A stretch of 64,000 bases of DNA. Origin: an uncultured Ruminococcus sp. Lineage in GTDB: Bacteria > Bacillota > Clostridia > Oscillospirales > Ruminococcaceae. Every line of letters begins with the position of its first letter. Positions within the stretch are counted from its first letter, which is position 1. The notes under the pieces were generated by a model that did no database searches, was not told the DNA's origin, and worked only from the letters and a program-made list of their open reading frames with translations. This document shows, one piece after another, positions 43,884 through 51,711 of this stretch. The position numbers were made by a program, and so were the translations under genes. The stretch is from positions 1-64,000 of the forward strand of contig NZ_CAMKRR010000008.1 in NCBI RefSeq assembly GCF_946415235.1, written 5' to 3'.

Positions 43884-44999
43884 TTATTGTGATCTGAATG
43901 TGCCGATACATCTGAAATTGCTGAGGTTTTCCTCAAGATCGCGGAGAACGGCTTTAACGCTTGGGTCTGAGAGCTTTCCGCTGAAATCGAGGAAGAACAT
44001 TACGTCGAAGCTTCCGTCGCGTATGGGACGGTTCTCGATCCTGAGAAGGTTCATGCCGTTTACAAAGAATTTTGTCAGCAGACGGTAAAGACTACCTTCC
44101 TTATGGGGGATAGTGAGCATTACGGAGACTGCGTCAGACTCCTCCGCTACCTGTAAGTCTTTGGAAATTATTATGAACTGAGTGCGGTTTATGGTGCAGT
44201 CCGCGATATCTCTTGCAAGAATTTCAAGTCCAAGCTTTTCGGCGCATGATGTGGAGCATATAGCTGCAATGGGCTCGCTGCTGCCGAGCACCTTTTCCGC
44301 AGCTGTGGCGGTGTTGCTGTACTCGTGCTTTTTCAGCCTTGTTCTGCTGAGGAACACCTCGCACTGTGAGAGCGCCTGCCTGTGAGAGTAAACGCAGGTG
44401 ATGTCCTCTATTTTAGTGCCTTTTTTTGCTGCGAGGCAGTGATCTATCTCAAGAGTTACCATTTTCACGATATAGAAAGGGTATTTTGCCATGAGGTCGT
44501 AGGTGCTGTCCACAGAGCCTGCGGTGGAATTCTGAACGGGAAGAACGCCGTAGTCCACTTCCCCTGCCTGTACAGCCTTGAAAACGTCCTCAAACGAGGG
44601 ATAAAATGTGAAATCCCTCTTGCCGAACACCTTTATGGCGGCAGCTTCGGAATTTGCGCCCGATGTGCCCTGACAGCCTATCTTCTTCGCGCCCTCAAAA
44701 TCGGGAGCGGTATAGCTGTAATCGTGAGAATCGGTAAGTATGGTGCGGTTCTGTAATATCTTGCTTATGTCCATTATGTTGGTGAAAAGGGCGGTAGTGC
44801 CGTTTTCAAGCTTTTCGTTTGCCGTCAGCTTTTTGATACGGTCGATGATCTCCTGTTCACGTCCGCCCTGAAAGACGGGCATTTTATGCTCCTTTTTGTA
44901 GTCTGCTACCTCTCCGCAAAGCTCCATACGCTTCATAAAAAGGGAGAGGATCTCGCTGTCGATCTCATCTATACCGTCGCGAAGCTGTTTAAGATCCAT
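43884..44999 (-). CDS. pheA: Bifunctional chorismate mutase/prephenate dehydratase (P-protein)
   Basis: This 371-residue enzyme makes phenylpyruvate from chorismate. The AroQ mutase at residues 1-90 is LRDGIDEIDSEILSLFMKRMELCGEVADYK. The prephenate dehydratase domain begins at KIGCQGTSGANSEAAA. The ACT regulatory domain for Phe feedback has HKEGSLYRLLTKFFVNGMNLLRIENRP. The dehydratase motif normally read as TRF appears here as NRTQF, with Gln in the Arg position, which deserves a check. It is the first gene after the promoter at 45113-45141, with metH behind. Confidence 0.93.
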   Translation of the reverse strand: MDLKQLRDGIDEIDSEILSLFMKRMELCGEVADYKKEHKMPVFQGGREQEIIDRIKKLTANEKLENGTTALFTNIMDISKILQNRTILTDSHDYSYTAPDFEGAKKIGCQGTSGANSEAAAIKVFGKRDFTFYPSFEDVFKAVQAGEVDYGVLPVQNSTAGSVDSTYDLMAKYPFYIVKMVTLEIDHCLAAKKGTKIEDITCVYSHRQALSQCEVFLSRTRLKKHEYSNTATAAEKVLGSSEPIAAICSTSCAEKLGLEILARDIADCTINRTQFIIISKDLQVAEESDAVSVMLTIPHKEGSLYRLLTKFFVNGMNLLRIENRPIRDGSFDVMFFLDFSGKLSDPSVKAVLRDLEENLSNFRCIGTFRSQ

Positions 45000-45026
45000 A
45001 AAAAATACCTCCGATATTAGCCGTTG

Positions 45027-45070
45027 GCTTTCAGACCTTAGCCGTCAGCTCTCAAAGGCTGAAAGCTGAC
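45027..45070 (-). promoter_or_regulatory. Overlapping inverted repeats in the pheA leader
   Basis: GCTTTCAG/CTGAAAGC (45027-45034 with 45059-45066) and GTCAGCT/AGCTGAC (45044-45050 with 45064-45070) share bases, so the two stems exclude each other. They lie between the pheA promoter and its ribosome site. They also contain copies of the AGCCGTTAG-type filler repeat, so regulation is uncertain. Confidence 0.35.
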
Positions 45071-45112
45071 AGATAAAGGATGATGCCAAAGGCTCATTGA
45101 TATACATCACAT

Positions 45113-45141
45113 ATTATAGCATTTTTTTTTGTAGAAATCAA
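45113..45141 (-). promoter_or_regulatory. Sigma-A promoter of pheA-metH
   Basis: On the minus strand TTGATT (45136-45141) and TATAAT (45113-45118) are 17 bases apart. It is divergent from the ruvC promoter 20 bases away. Confidence 0.78.
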
Positions 45142-45160
45142 TAAAAAAGGGATAAATATA

Positions 45161-45190
45161 TTGCAAAGGGTACTTGTTTTATGTTATAAT
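45161..45190 (+). promoter_or_regulatory. Sigma-A promoter of the ruv operon
   Basis: TTGCAA (45161-45166) and TATAAT (45185-45190) are 18 bases apart, 65 bases before the TTG start of ruvC. Confidence 0.65.
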
Positions 45191-45254
45191 AATACAGTAT
45201 ATAGTGAGTAACTATATTCACATGAAGATAAAATCAAAAAACAGGTAAAAAACA

Positions 45255-45746
45255 TTGAAAAAAGTCAGAATACTGGGCATTGACCCGGGCTATGCCATAG
45301 TCGGATTCGGAGTCCTCGATTACGATGGCATAAGGTTCACGCCCATAGAGTACGGAGCTGTGCTGACAGACGCGGGAACGCCCTTCCCCGAGCGTTTAAG
45401 GGCTATACATGAGGATATAGAGTACATATTCGACAAATTCTCACCCGAATGTATGGCAATAGAGAGGCTTTACTTCACCACAAACCAGAAAACTGCCATA
45501 GATGTGGCGCAGGCAAGGGGAATAACCGTGCTTTCTGCCGCAAAAAGGGATATCCCCGTTTCGGAGTATACTCCCTTGCAGGTAAAACAGTCTGTGGTCG
45601 GCTACGGAAAGGCTGAAAAGAAGCAGGTAATGGAAATGACGAGACAGCTTCTCGGCCTTGCACAGATACCGAAGCCCGACGATGCCGCCGATGCGCTTGC
45701 CATAGCCATATGTCACGGGCACAGCACAAGATTTGATTTCAGATAA
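45255..45746 (+). CDS. ruvC: Holliday junction endonuclease RuvC
   Basis: This 163-residue RNase-H-fold resolvase has catalytic acids Asp10 (LGIDPGYA), Glu70 (MAIERLYF) and the C-terminal Asp cluster in PKPDDAADALAIAICHG. It cuts symmetric strands in Holliday junctions delivered by RuvAB. The only plausible start is TTG 45255, with a weak AGGT site upstream, so translation is probably modest. ruvA follows after 13 bases. Confidence 0.96.
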   Translation: MKKVRILGIDPGYAIVGFGVLDYDGIRFTPIEYGAVLTDAGTPFPERLRAIHEDIEYIFDKFSPECMAIERLYFTTNQKTAIDVAQARGITVLSAAKRDIPVSEYTPLQVKQSVVGYGKAEKKQVMEMTRQLLGLAQIPKPDDAADALAIAICHGHSTRFDFR

Positions 45747-45759
45747 AGGACAAGGAAAA

Positions 45760-46383
45760 ATGATATACAGTGTAAAAGGAACACTTACGGTCAAGGAGCT
45801 TGGCTTCGCGGTCATTGAATGCGGCGGAGTGGGCTACGGCTGCCGTACCTCATACAATACGGTCTCTCAGCTGGGGGATATCGGCAGCGAGGCGAAGCTG
45901 TACACATACCTCTATGTCAGGGAGGATGTGGTGGAGCTGTTCGGCTTTGCCACATTGCAGGAGCTGAGCTGCTTCAAGCTGCTCATATCCGTATCGGGCG
46001 TAGGACCGAAGGCGGCTACGGCTATACTTTCCGACGTCACACCCGAGAAGTTCGCTCTCCTCGTGGCTTCGGGAGACAGCAAGGCGTTCACAAAGACAAA
46101 GGGAATAGGTGCAAAGACGGCTCAGAGGCTCGTCCTTGAGCTGAAGGACAAGATATCGTCGGAGTCCATAAGCGGAAGCATAAGCAGCGATGCCGCAGCC
46201 TTTGCGAGTATTGCTTCGGGCGAGACTTCCTCCGCGGTATCGGAGGCTCTCGAAGCCCTTATGGTCCTCGGATATACACAGGGAGAAACAGCTCCCATAC
46301 TCGGGAAGCTCGATCCCTCACTCAGCACTCAGGAGCTTATAAAAGAAACACTCAGACTAATGGCGGCAAAAAATATGCGCTGA
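45760..46383 (+). CDS. ruvA: Holliday junction-binding protein RuvA
   Basis: It has 207 residues from ATG 45760 (MIYSVKGTLTVKELGFAVIECGGVGYGC), which has an AAGG-type site and matches the usual RuvA beginning. The longer ORF adds nine residues without support. The OB-fold domain is followed by two helix-hairpin-helix motifs (LLISVSGVGPKAA and KTKGIGAKTAQRLVLELKDK). The C-terminal RuvB-binding helix domain is EALEALMVLGYTQGE. The tetramer clamps the four-way junction. Confidence 0.96.
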   Translation: MIYSVKGTLTVKELGFAVIECGGVGYGCRTSYNTVSQLGDIGSEAKLYTYLYVREDVVELFGFATLQELSCFKLLISVSGVGPKAATAILSDVTPEKFALLVASGDSKAFTKTKGIGAKTAQRLVLELKDKISSESISGSISSDAAAFASIASGETSSAVSEALEALMVLGYTQGETAPILGKLDPSLSTQELIKETLRLMAAKNMR

Positions 46384-46411
46384 AAATATACTATCAAGGA
46401 AGGTTACTGTT

Positions 46412-47146
46412 ATGATGAATCTTGACGAATTGCTGAAAGCGGCAATAAAAGACCCCTCACAGCGTTCACTGTTCTTACAGACGCTGATAAAGAGCGACGT
46501 TTACGTTATATGCAAGAACCCTGTCAAGCAGGAGCGCGACCGCGCCGAAGGCGGCGTACAGCTCGAACTGATAACCACCCAGAACCCCGACGGTGAGGTA
46601 TTCATACCGTTTTTCACAAGCTACCGTGCGCTCCAGCAGTTTGCAAAGAGATATGTTGACTGCTATAAGATAAACTGCCTGAGACTTTTCGACCTTATAC
46701 AGTCGGTATCGGCAGTACTCAATCCCAATTCCTACGGCAAGGAGTTCTCGTCGCAGGAGATAAAGAGCATACTCATGATAGCCCGCAATCTCAAGATCAA
46801 GGCTATCTCATACAACGAAGCGGATATCATAAGCTACCGCGCGGTAGAGCACTCAGTCAGCCATATCACGAGAGCTGCGAGCAAGTTCCTTTCAAAGCAG
46901 CCCAATGTTGACAGAGCCTTCATCATGGAGATGATAAAGGGCTGTGAAAAGCCGCAGATACTCCTTGTGCTGGATATGATGGGAAGTACGAGAAAGCTCT
47001 TCGTGCCGCTCTCAAAGTATCTGTCAAAGATAGTCAAGGCAAACGAGCATCTGTGCTTTATAAGCTATGAACAGGATATGGGCAAGAAGGCTGCGGCGAC
47101 CGTAGAGCCCTTCTATGTCCGCAAAAAGAGATTTTTCGAGAAATAA
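46412..47146 (+). CDS. SseB-family protein inside the ruv operon
   Basis: This 244-residue soluble protein matches the SseB N-terminal domain: LFLQTLIKSDVYVICKNP, then DGEVFIPFFTSYRALQQFA. The C-terminal half contains FLSKQPNVDRAFIMEMIKGCEKPQILLVLDM, resembling the SseB C-terminal domain. SseB proteins have no settled biochemical role. It sits between ruvA (28 bases) and ruvB (15 bases), splitting the usual ruvAB pair, with AAGGAAGG before the ATG. A repair role is not implied by sequence. Confidence 0.82.
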   Translation: MMNLDELLKAAIKDPSQRSLFLQTLIKSDVYVICKNPVKQERDRAEGGVQLELITTQNPDGEVFIPFFTSYRALQQFAKRYVDCYKINCLRLFDLIQSVSAVLNPNSYGKEFSSQEIKSILMIARNLKIKAISYNEADIISYRAVEHSVSHITRAASKFLSKQPNVDRAFIMEMIKGCEKPQILLVLDMMGSTRKLFVPLSKYLSKIVKANEHLCFISYEQDMGKKAAATVEPFYVRKKRFFEK

Positions 47147-47161
47147 TTCAGAGGTGTTTAT

Positions 47162-48220
47162 TTGATACAGACAGAGGATATGGAGTTCGCTCCGAGGATA
47201 ATCTCTCCCGAGAATACCACCGAGGACAGCGACGGGGAGCTCAGTCTCCGGCCGCAGACCCTCCATGAGTATATCGGACAGGAAAAGGTGAAGGAAAACC
47301 TCGCCATATACATTGAGGCGGCAAAGCGCAGAAGCGAGCCTCTCGACCATGTGCTGCTGTACGGCCCTCCGGGTCTCGGAAAGACTACCCTTTCGTCGAT
47401 AATAGCTCATGAGCTGGGAGTTAATCTCCGCGTTACCACAGGTCCTGCCATTGAAAAGCCCGGCGACCTCGTATCGCTGCTGACCAGTCTTTCCGACAAT
47501 GATGTGCTTTTCATTGACGAGATTCACAGGCTTTCCCGTGCGGTTGAGGAGATACTCTACCCCGCACTTGAGGACAGAGTAATAGATATCATCATAGGCA
47601 AAGGTCCTTCTGCACGTTCTATACGCATGGACCTGAAGCCGTTCACGCTCATAGGCGCTACCACGAGAGCAGGACAGCTTTCCGCTCCGCTCCGTGACCG
47701 CTTCGGCGTTATACAGCGCCTTGAGCTATATACAAAAGAACAGCTCACGGACATCGTGAGAAGAAGCTCAATGATACTCGGTATCCCCTGCACCTCCGAC
47801 GGAGCTGCGGAGATAGCGGGCAGAGCCCGCGGTACGCCGCGTATAGCCAACCGCCTGCTGAAAAGAGTCCGCGACTTTGCCGATGTTATGGGCAACGGTC
47901 AGATAACGCAGGAGATAGCTTCCATAGCCCTCAGCCGTCTTGATATCGACGCACTCGGACTTGACGGACTTGACAGACGTATGCTCGAAATGATAATAAA
48001 GGGCTACGGCGGCGGACCTGTGGGACTGGAAACTCTTGCTTCCGCCATAAATGAGGAGAGCGTTACCCTTGAGGATATATGCGAGCCCTTCCTTATGCAG
48101 CTTGGATTTCTCGGAAGGACTCCCCGCGGAAGAGTCGCGACGCGCCTTGCCTACGAGCATCTCGGCATAGCGCCGCCCGAGCAGACTGCGGCCGCCGATG
48201 AAGGACAGATGAGCTTCTGA
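47162..48220 (+). CDS. ruvB: Holliday junction branch-migration ATPase RuvB
   Basis: This 352-residue AAA+ motor has Walker [10 protein letters not shown], Walker [10 protein letters not shown], sensor 1 IGATTRAG, an arginine finger in PLRDRFGV, and the winged helix ending [21 protein letters not shown]. The start is TTG 47162 with GAGGTG five bases upstream. An in-frame ATG (MEFAPRII) is six codons later but lacks a site. It completes the ruvC-ruvA-ruvB set. Confidence 0.97.
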   Translation: MIQTEDMEFAPRIISPENTTEDSDGELSLRPQTLHEYIGQEKVKENLAIYIEAAKRRSEPLDHVLLYGPPGLGKTTLSSIIAHELGVNLRVTTGPAIEKPGDLVSLLTSLSDNDVLFIDEIHRLSRAVEEILYPALEDRVIDIIIGKGPSARSIRMDLKPFTLIGATTRAGQLSAPLRDRFGVIQRLELYTKEQLTDIVRRSSMILGIPCTSDGAAEIAGRARGTPRIANRLLKRVRDFADVMGNGQITQEIASIALSRLDIDALGLDGLDRRMLEMIIKGYGGGPVGLETLASAINEESVTLEDICEPFLMQLGFLGRTPRGRVATRLAYEHLGIAPPEQTAAADEGQMSF

Positions 48221-48251
48221 CGATGCTCCCCGAAAGGGAGAGAGGTAGAAA

Positions 48252-48779
48252 ATGCTGATAAAAGGTTCAAGGAGATATAATCTCAGACATAACAGCGAGA
48301 GAGCCGAGCAGCCCGAATTCGGCAAGATGATAAACGGACAGGCAAAAGGCCGCGTATCTGCGCTTAGATACGGTATATGCCCCATGAGCTTCAACGGCTG
48401 CGAGGTCATAGCGGTACACAATGCCCTTGTGTATCTCGGGAAGCCTCAGCCGCTTAAGGATATCGCCTTCTATATGGAGCGCTTCCGCGTGCTTTTGGGA
48501 TTTTTCGGCTGCAACGCCTTCAGGCTCGGAAAAGCCCTTGAACACTTCGGGGCAGGATATACCCGCATAAGAAGCGTCGATGACGCAAAGGCATTTATCA
48601 TAACTTTCTGGACGAGACGCCCTTTCCTTTCCATGATTCACACTGTATTCTGCGTGAGGGAGGCAGGCGTTATAAAGGTCTACAACCGCTACAACAACGT
48701 GTGTACTGCGGAGATATGCCGCAGCGCTGACGAGATAGCGGGTAAACGCTGCATAATAGCGATATACAGGATAAGTTGA
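48252..48779 (+). CDS. Putative papain-fold (C39-like) protein
   Basis: It has 175 residues. A Cys within YGICPMSFNGCEVIAVHNALVYLGK, a His in RRPFLSMIHTVFCVR and an Asn in KVYNRYNN follow the Cys-His-Asn order and spacing of papain-like C39-type peptidases and their inactive relatives. There is no signal peptide, so it is cytosolic or exported by another route. A small CTCCC-CGAAA-GGGAG hairpin lies just before its AGAGGT ribosome site. It ends the ruv run. Peptidase activity is inferred from residue order only. Confidence 0.55.
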   Translation: MLIKGSRRYNLRHNSERAEQPEFGKMINGQAKGRVSALRYGICPMSFNGCEVIAVHNALVYLGKPQPLKDIAFYMERFRVLLGFFGCNAFRLGKALEHFGAGYTRIRSVDDAKAFIITFWTRRPFLSMIHTVFCVREAGVIKVYNRYNNVCTAEICRSADEIAGKRCIIAIYRIS

Positions 48780-48818
48780 GAGCGGAGAGTTGAAAGTGGA
48801 TGAACATTATTCCCCTCC

Positions 48819-48895
48819 CTTCCTTCCTTCCTTCGTTGTTATGCACAAATTGCAATGAATGCTTTTGTTAAAAATGAACGAAGGAAGGAAGGAAG
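48819..48895. repeat. TTCC-repeat inverted repeat
   Basis: Four CTTC units ending in CGTT (48819-48837) are matched by their exact 19-base complement (48877-48895) across a 39-base loop. It lies 40 bases downstream of the C39-like gene. A transcript would form a long purine-pyrimidine stem. Confidence 0.75.
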
Positions 48896-49232
48896 AGAGT
48901 TTTATGCGTCAAATCAAATTCCCTTTTATGAAGTGTGCTGCTCGGATAAATTCAATTCGTAATTCATAATTGTAATGCGTAATTAATTGTGTCGGCTTAC
49001 GCTGACGGATTATAGAATTATTATGATCCTGTTCGCTGTAGGGGCGGATATCATCCGCCCGCAAAAAACAAATATCAATTATGACACGGGCGGCGGAACG
49101 CCGCCCCTACAATGGGCTATCGGCTAATGGCTAACAGCTCAAATCAAAAATTTGCAAAGCAAAATTTTGATTTATGTGAGCAGCTCATAACTCTCAATTC
49201 TCAACTCTCAACTGAAACTAAGGAGATTTTCA
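48896..49232. repeat. Mosaic intergenic region of filler repeats before glmM
   Basis: This gene-free stretch holds AATTCGTAATTCATAATTG-type A/T repeats. It also has two palindrome family copies (TGTAGGGGCGGATATCATCCGCCCG at 49037-49061, and inverted CACGGGCGGCGGAACGCCGCCCCTACA at 49085-49111). GGCTAATGGCTAACAGC and a 15-bp stem with one mismatch (AAATCAAAAATTTGC / GCAAAATTTTGATTT, 49141-49173) follow. CTCAATTCTCAACTCTCAAC repeats run up to the glmM ribosome site. No gene or clear promoter was recognised. Confidence 0.7.
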
Positions 49233-50591
49233 ATGGCAAAATTGTTCGGTACTGACGGTCCGAGAGGTATTGCGGTGACCGACCTTACCTGCGAGCTGGC
49301 AATGCAGACGGGAAGAGCTGCTGCCACAGTGCTTGCGAAAAAGGGCGGAAAAACGAAAATACTCATCGGCAAGGATACAAGGCGCTCCTCGGACGCCCTT
49401 GAAGCTGCGGTGTGTGCAGGTATATGCTCAGTCGGTGCGGACGCAGAGCTTTTAGGGATAGTTCCCACTCCTGCGGTGACGCATCTGATAAGCACTCATG
49501 AAGCCGACGGCGGCATTATGATATCGGGAAGCCATAACAGTGCCGAATTCAGCGGACTTAAAATATTCTGCGGCAGAGGCCACAAGGTCATGGAGGAAGC
49601 CGAGGACGAGATAGAAAGGCTCGTGCTTTATGCTCCCGGGGAGATGAAGCCCTGTTCCAACGAGAATATGGGACGCATCATACACTCCGAGAAAACGGCT
49701 GTGCATGAGTACATAGAGCACGTAAAGGAAGCTGTCGGCATAAGCCTCAGCGGATTCAGGGTCGCCGTGGACTGCGCCAACGGCTGCGCGGCATATACGG
49801 CGAAAAAGCTGTTTACCGCCCTCGGAGCTCAGACTGTGGTATTGTTTGACAAGCCCGACGGCAACAACATAAACAAGGACTGCGGAAGTACACATATCAA
49901 CCGTCTTATAGAACGTGTGCTGAAAAACAGATGTGACTGCGGACTTGCCTTTGACGGCGACGCGGACCGCTGCATAGCAGTTGACGAGAAGGGCAATATG
50001 ATAGACGGAGACAGGCAGCTCGCCATATTTGCCCGCAGCATGAAGGAGCAGGGTATCCTTGACAAGGATACTGCCGTAATAACCGCAATGAGCAGTCTCG
50101 GACTGCGGAAATATGCGGCTGAAAATGATATCAGGCTCGTCAGCTCGGGCGCGGGAGCACGGTATGTGCTTGAGCGTATGCTGGAGGGCGGCTATAAGCT
50201 GGGCGGTGAGCCCAACGGACATATCATTTTCCTGGGCGACAGCGGAACGGGTGACGGACAGCTTGCAGGCGCAAGGCTCATGGGTATCATGAAGCGCAGC
50301 GGACTTAAACTCAGCGAGCTCACGGAGGATATCCCCGCTTATCCGCAGGTCAAGCTCAATGTCAAGATTTCGCCGAAGTTCAAGGAGCTCTGGAAAAACG
50401 AGAAGAGCATAACGGAGCTTATCGAGAGCTTTGAAAAGGAGCTCGGTGAGGACGGCAGGATAATGGTGCGCGAAAGCGGAAAAGAACCAATAATACGCAT
50501 AATGGCCGAGGGCAATGACTTCGGCAGGATAAACGATATGGCTGTTGATATAGCGCAGCATATAAAGGAAAAATGTGCGGCAGACGAATGA
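49233..50591 (+). CDS. glmM: Phosphoglucosamine mutase-like phosphohexomutase
   Basis: This 452-residue alpha-D-phosphohexomutase has four domains. The start KLFGTDGPRGIAVTDLTCELAMQTGRAA is GlmM-like. The phosphoserine loop is MISGSHN (Ser100), the metal loop is FDGDADR and the phosphate-binding loop is RESGKEPIIRIMAEG. GlmM usually reads GTDGIRG, SASHN and SGTEP, so three key loops deviate here. It would make glucosamine-1-phosphate for UDP-GlcNAc, but a second mutase specificity is possible. AAGGAG precedes the ATG. Confidence 0.8.
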   Translation: MAKLFGTDGPRGIAVTDLTCELAMQTGRAAATVLAKKGGKTKILIGKDTRRSSDALEAAVCAGICSVGADAELLGIVPTPAVTHLISTHEADGGIMISGSHNSAEFSGLKIFCGRGHKVMEEAEDEIERLVLYAPGEMKPCSNENMGRIIHSEKTAVHEYIEHVKEAVGISLSGFRVAVDCANGCAAYTAKKLFTALGAQTVVLFDKPDGNNINKDCGSTHINRLIERVLKNRCDCGLAFDGDADRCIAVDEKGNMIDGDRQLAIFARSMKEQGILDKDTAVITAMSSLGLRKYAAENDIRLVSSGAGARYVLERMLEGGYKLGGEPNGHIIFLGDSGTGDGQLAGARLMGIMKRSGLKLSELTEDIPAYPQVKLNVKISPKFKELWKNEKSITELIESFEKELGEDGRIMVRESGKEPIIRIMAEGNDFGRINDMAVDIAQHIKEKCAADE

Positions 50592-50620
50592 GTGCCGATA
50601 AAATATAAGGAGCATTTATT

Positions 50621-51484
50621 TTGAGAACAGCAAACAACTGGAAGGATTACAGGATAATAGATACGTCTGACGGAGAAAAACTGGAAACATGGGGCAATAT
50701 CAGTCTTGTGCGCCCCGATCCGCAGATAATATGGAAGACCGAGCGCACAGACCCTCTGTGGAAGAATGCGGACGGTCACTATCACCGTTCAAATCAGGGC
50801 GGCGGCAAATGGGAGTTCCGCAAAAGGCTCCCCGAGTCATGGAATATCAGCTACGGCGATCTTACCTTCAATATCCGTCCCACAGGTTTCAAGCATACGG
50901 GGCTTTTCCCAGAGCAGGCTGTCAACTGGGACTTCATGGCGGATAAGATACGCAGTGCAGGCAGGGAAATAAATGTACTGAACCTGTTTGCCTACACGGG
51001 CGGAGCAACTCTTGCCTGTGCGGCGGCAGGTGCTTCTGTGTGTCATGTTGACGCCTCAAAGGGCATGGTGCAGTGGGCGAGAGACAACGCGGCGGCTTCG
51101 GGACTTTCCGATAAGCCCATACGCTGGATAGTGGACGACTGCGAGAAATTCATCGCCCGTGAGATACGCCGCGGACGAAAGTACGACGCCGTGATAATGG
51201 ATCCTCCAAGCTACGGCAGAGGTCCGGGGGGCGAGGTATGGAAGCTTGAGAACTGCGTTTACGACCTTGTGAAGCTCTGCTCGGGAGTTCTCTCCGACGA
51301 TCCGCTGTTCTTCCTGATAAACAGCTATACCACGGGACTTTCTCCCTCGGTAATGGGATATATACTGGGGACTGTCCTCACGGATAAATTCGGCGGCAAT
51401 GTGAGCTTTGACGAGATAGGGCTCCCCGTAAAGTCAACGGGAATGACGCTTCCATGCGGTTCTACCGCCATCTGGCAGAAATAG
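50621..51484 (+). CDS. RlmI-like class I SAM methyltransferase
   Basis: It has 287 residues. SAM motif I is VLNLFAYTGGATLACAAAGA, the acidic residue follows in CHVDASKGMVQWARDN, and the catalytic-type motif is VIMDPPSYGRGPGGEVW. The fold and motifs match COG1092 RNA methyltransferases, but the N-terminal PUA domain of RlmI is missing, so RNA base C5 methylation is inferred and the target unknown. The start is TTG 50621 with AAGGAG eight bases upstream. The stop runs into TAGCCCTTAGCCGTTAGCC repeats. Confidence 0.85.
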   Translation: MRTANNWKDYRIIDTSDGEKLETWGNISLVRPDPQIIWKTERTDPLWKNADGHYHRSNQGGGKWEFRKRLPESWNISYGDLTFNIRPTGFKHTGLFPEQAVNWDFMADKIRSAGREINVLNLFAYTGGATLACAAAGASVCHVDASKGMVQWARDNAAASGLSDKPIRWIVDDCEKFIAREIRRGRKYDAVIMDPPSYGRGPGGEVWKLENCVYDLVKLCSGVLSDDPLFFLINSYTTGLSPSVMGYILGTVLTDKFGGNVSFDEIGLPVKSTGMTLPCGSTAIWQK

Positions 51485-51507
51485 CCCTTAGCCGTTAGCC
51501 TTTAGCT

Positions 51508-51570
51508 TGTAGGGGCGGCGTTCCTCCGCCCGTGAAATGAAAACTTGTAGGGACGACCATTGGTCGTCCG
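51508..51570 (+). repeat. Two adjacent short palindromes
   Basis: TGTAGGGGCGGCGTTCCTCCGCCCG (51508-51534, imperfect inner stem) and TGTAGGGACGACC-ATT-GGTCGTCCG (51546-51570). They are preceded by TTAGCCGTTAGCCTTTAGC filler and lie between the methyltransferase gene and the gene remnant. Confidence 0.8.
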
Positions 51571-51596
51571 TAAATAACAATAAATAAGGATAGAAT

Positions 51597-51709
51597 ATGA
51601 AAAAAACACTGACAGCAATACTGAGTATACGCTCATGGTCAGTGCAAGATCACAGGAGGAAGCGCTGAAGATATGCTCAACAGTGACTTTTGCTGAAGAA
51701 CAGGGATAA
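51597..51709 (+). pseudogene. Remnant of a small secreted-protein gene
   Basis: AAGGA precedes an ATG that starts MKKTLTAILS, a typical signal-peptide beginning, which after about ten codons leaves frame. Another frame then reads [26 protein letters not shown] and stops at 51709, three bases before ecfA1. The acidic SQEEALKI...TFAEEQG ending looks like the true C-terminus of a secreted protein whose middle has been deleted. The two parts are in different frames, so no full product can be made. The parent family is not identified. Confidence 0.55.
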
Positions 51710-51711
51710 AT

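Noticed and set aside
45045-45107. Leaderless 20-codon attenuator peptide before pheA
   Set aside because: An ORF (MYINEPLASSF...) does start near the expected transcript start, but it has only two Phe codons, no ribosome site, and overlaps filler repeats.
48819-48895. TTCC inverted repeat as an intrinsic terminator
   Set aside because: The loop is 39 bases and no T tract follows the stem.
49452-50615. 387-aa minus-strand ORF opposite glmM
   Set aside because: Its amino acids are those expected from the antisense frame of a real gene (rich in Leu, Ala, His, Tyr), and glmM on the plus strand has clear motifs.
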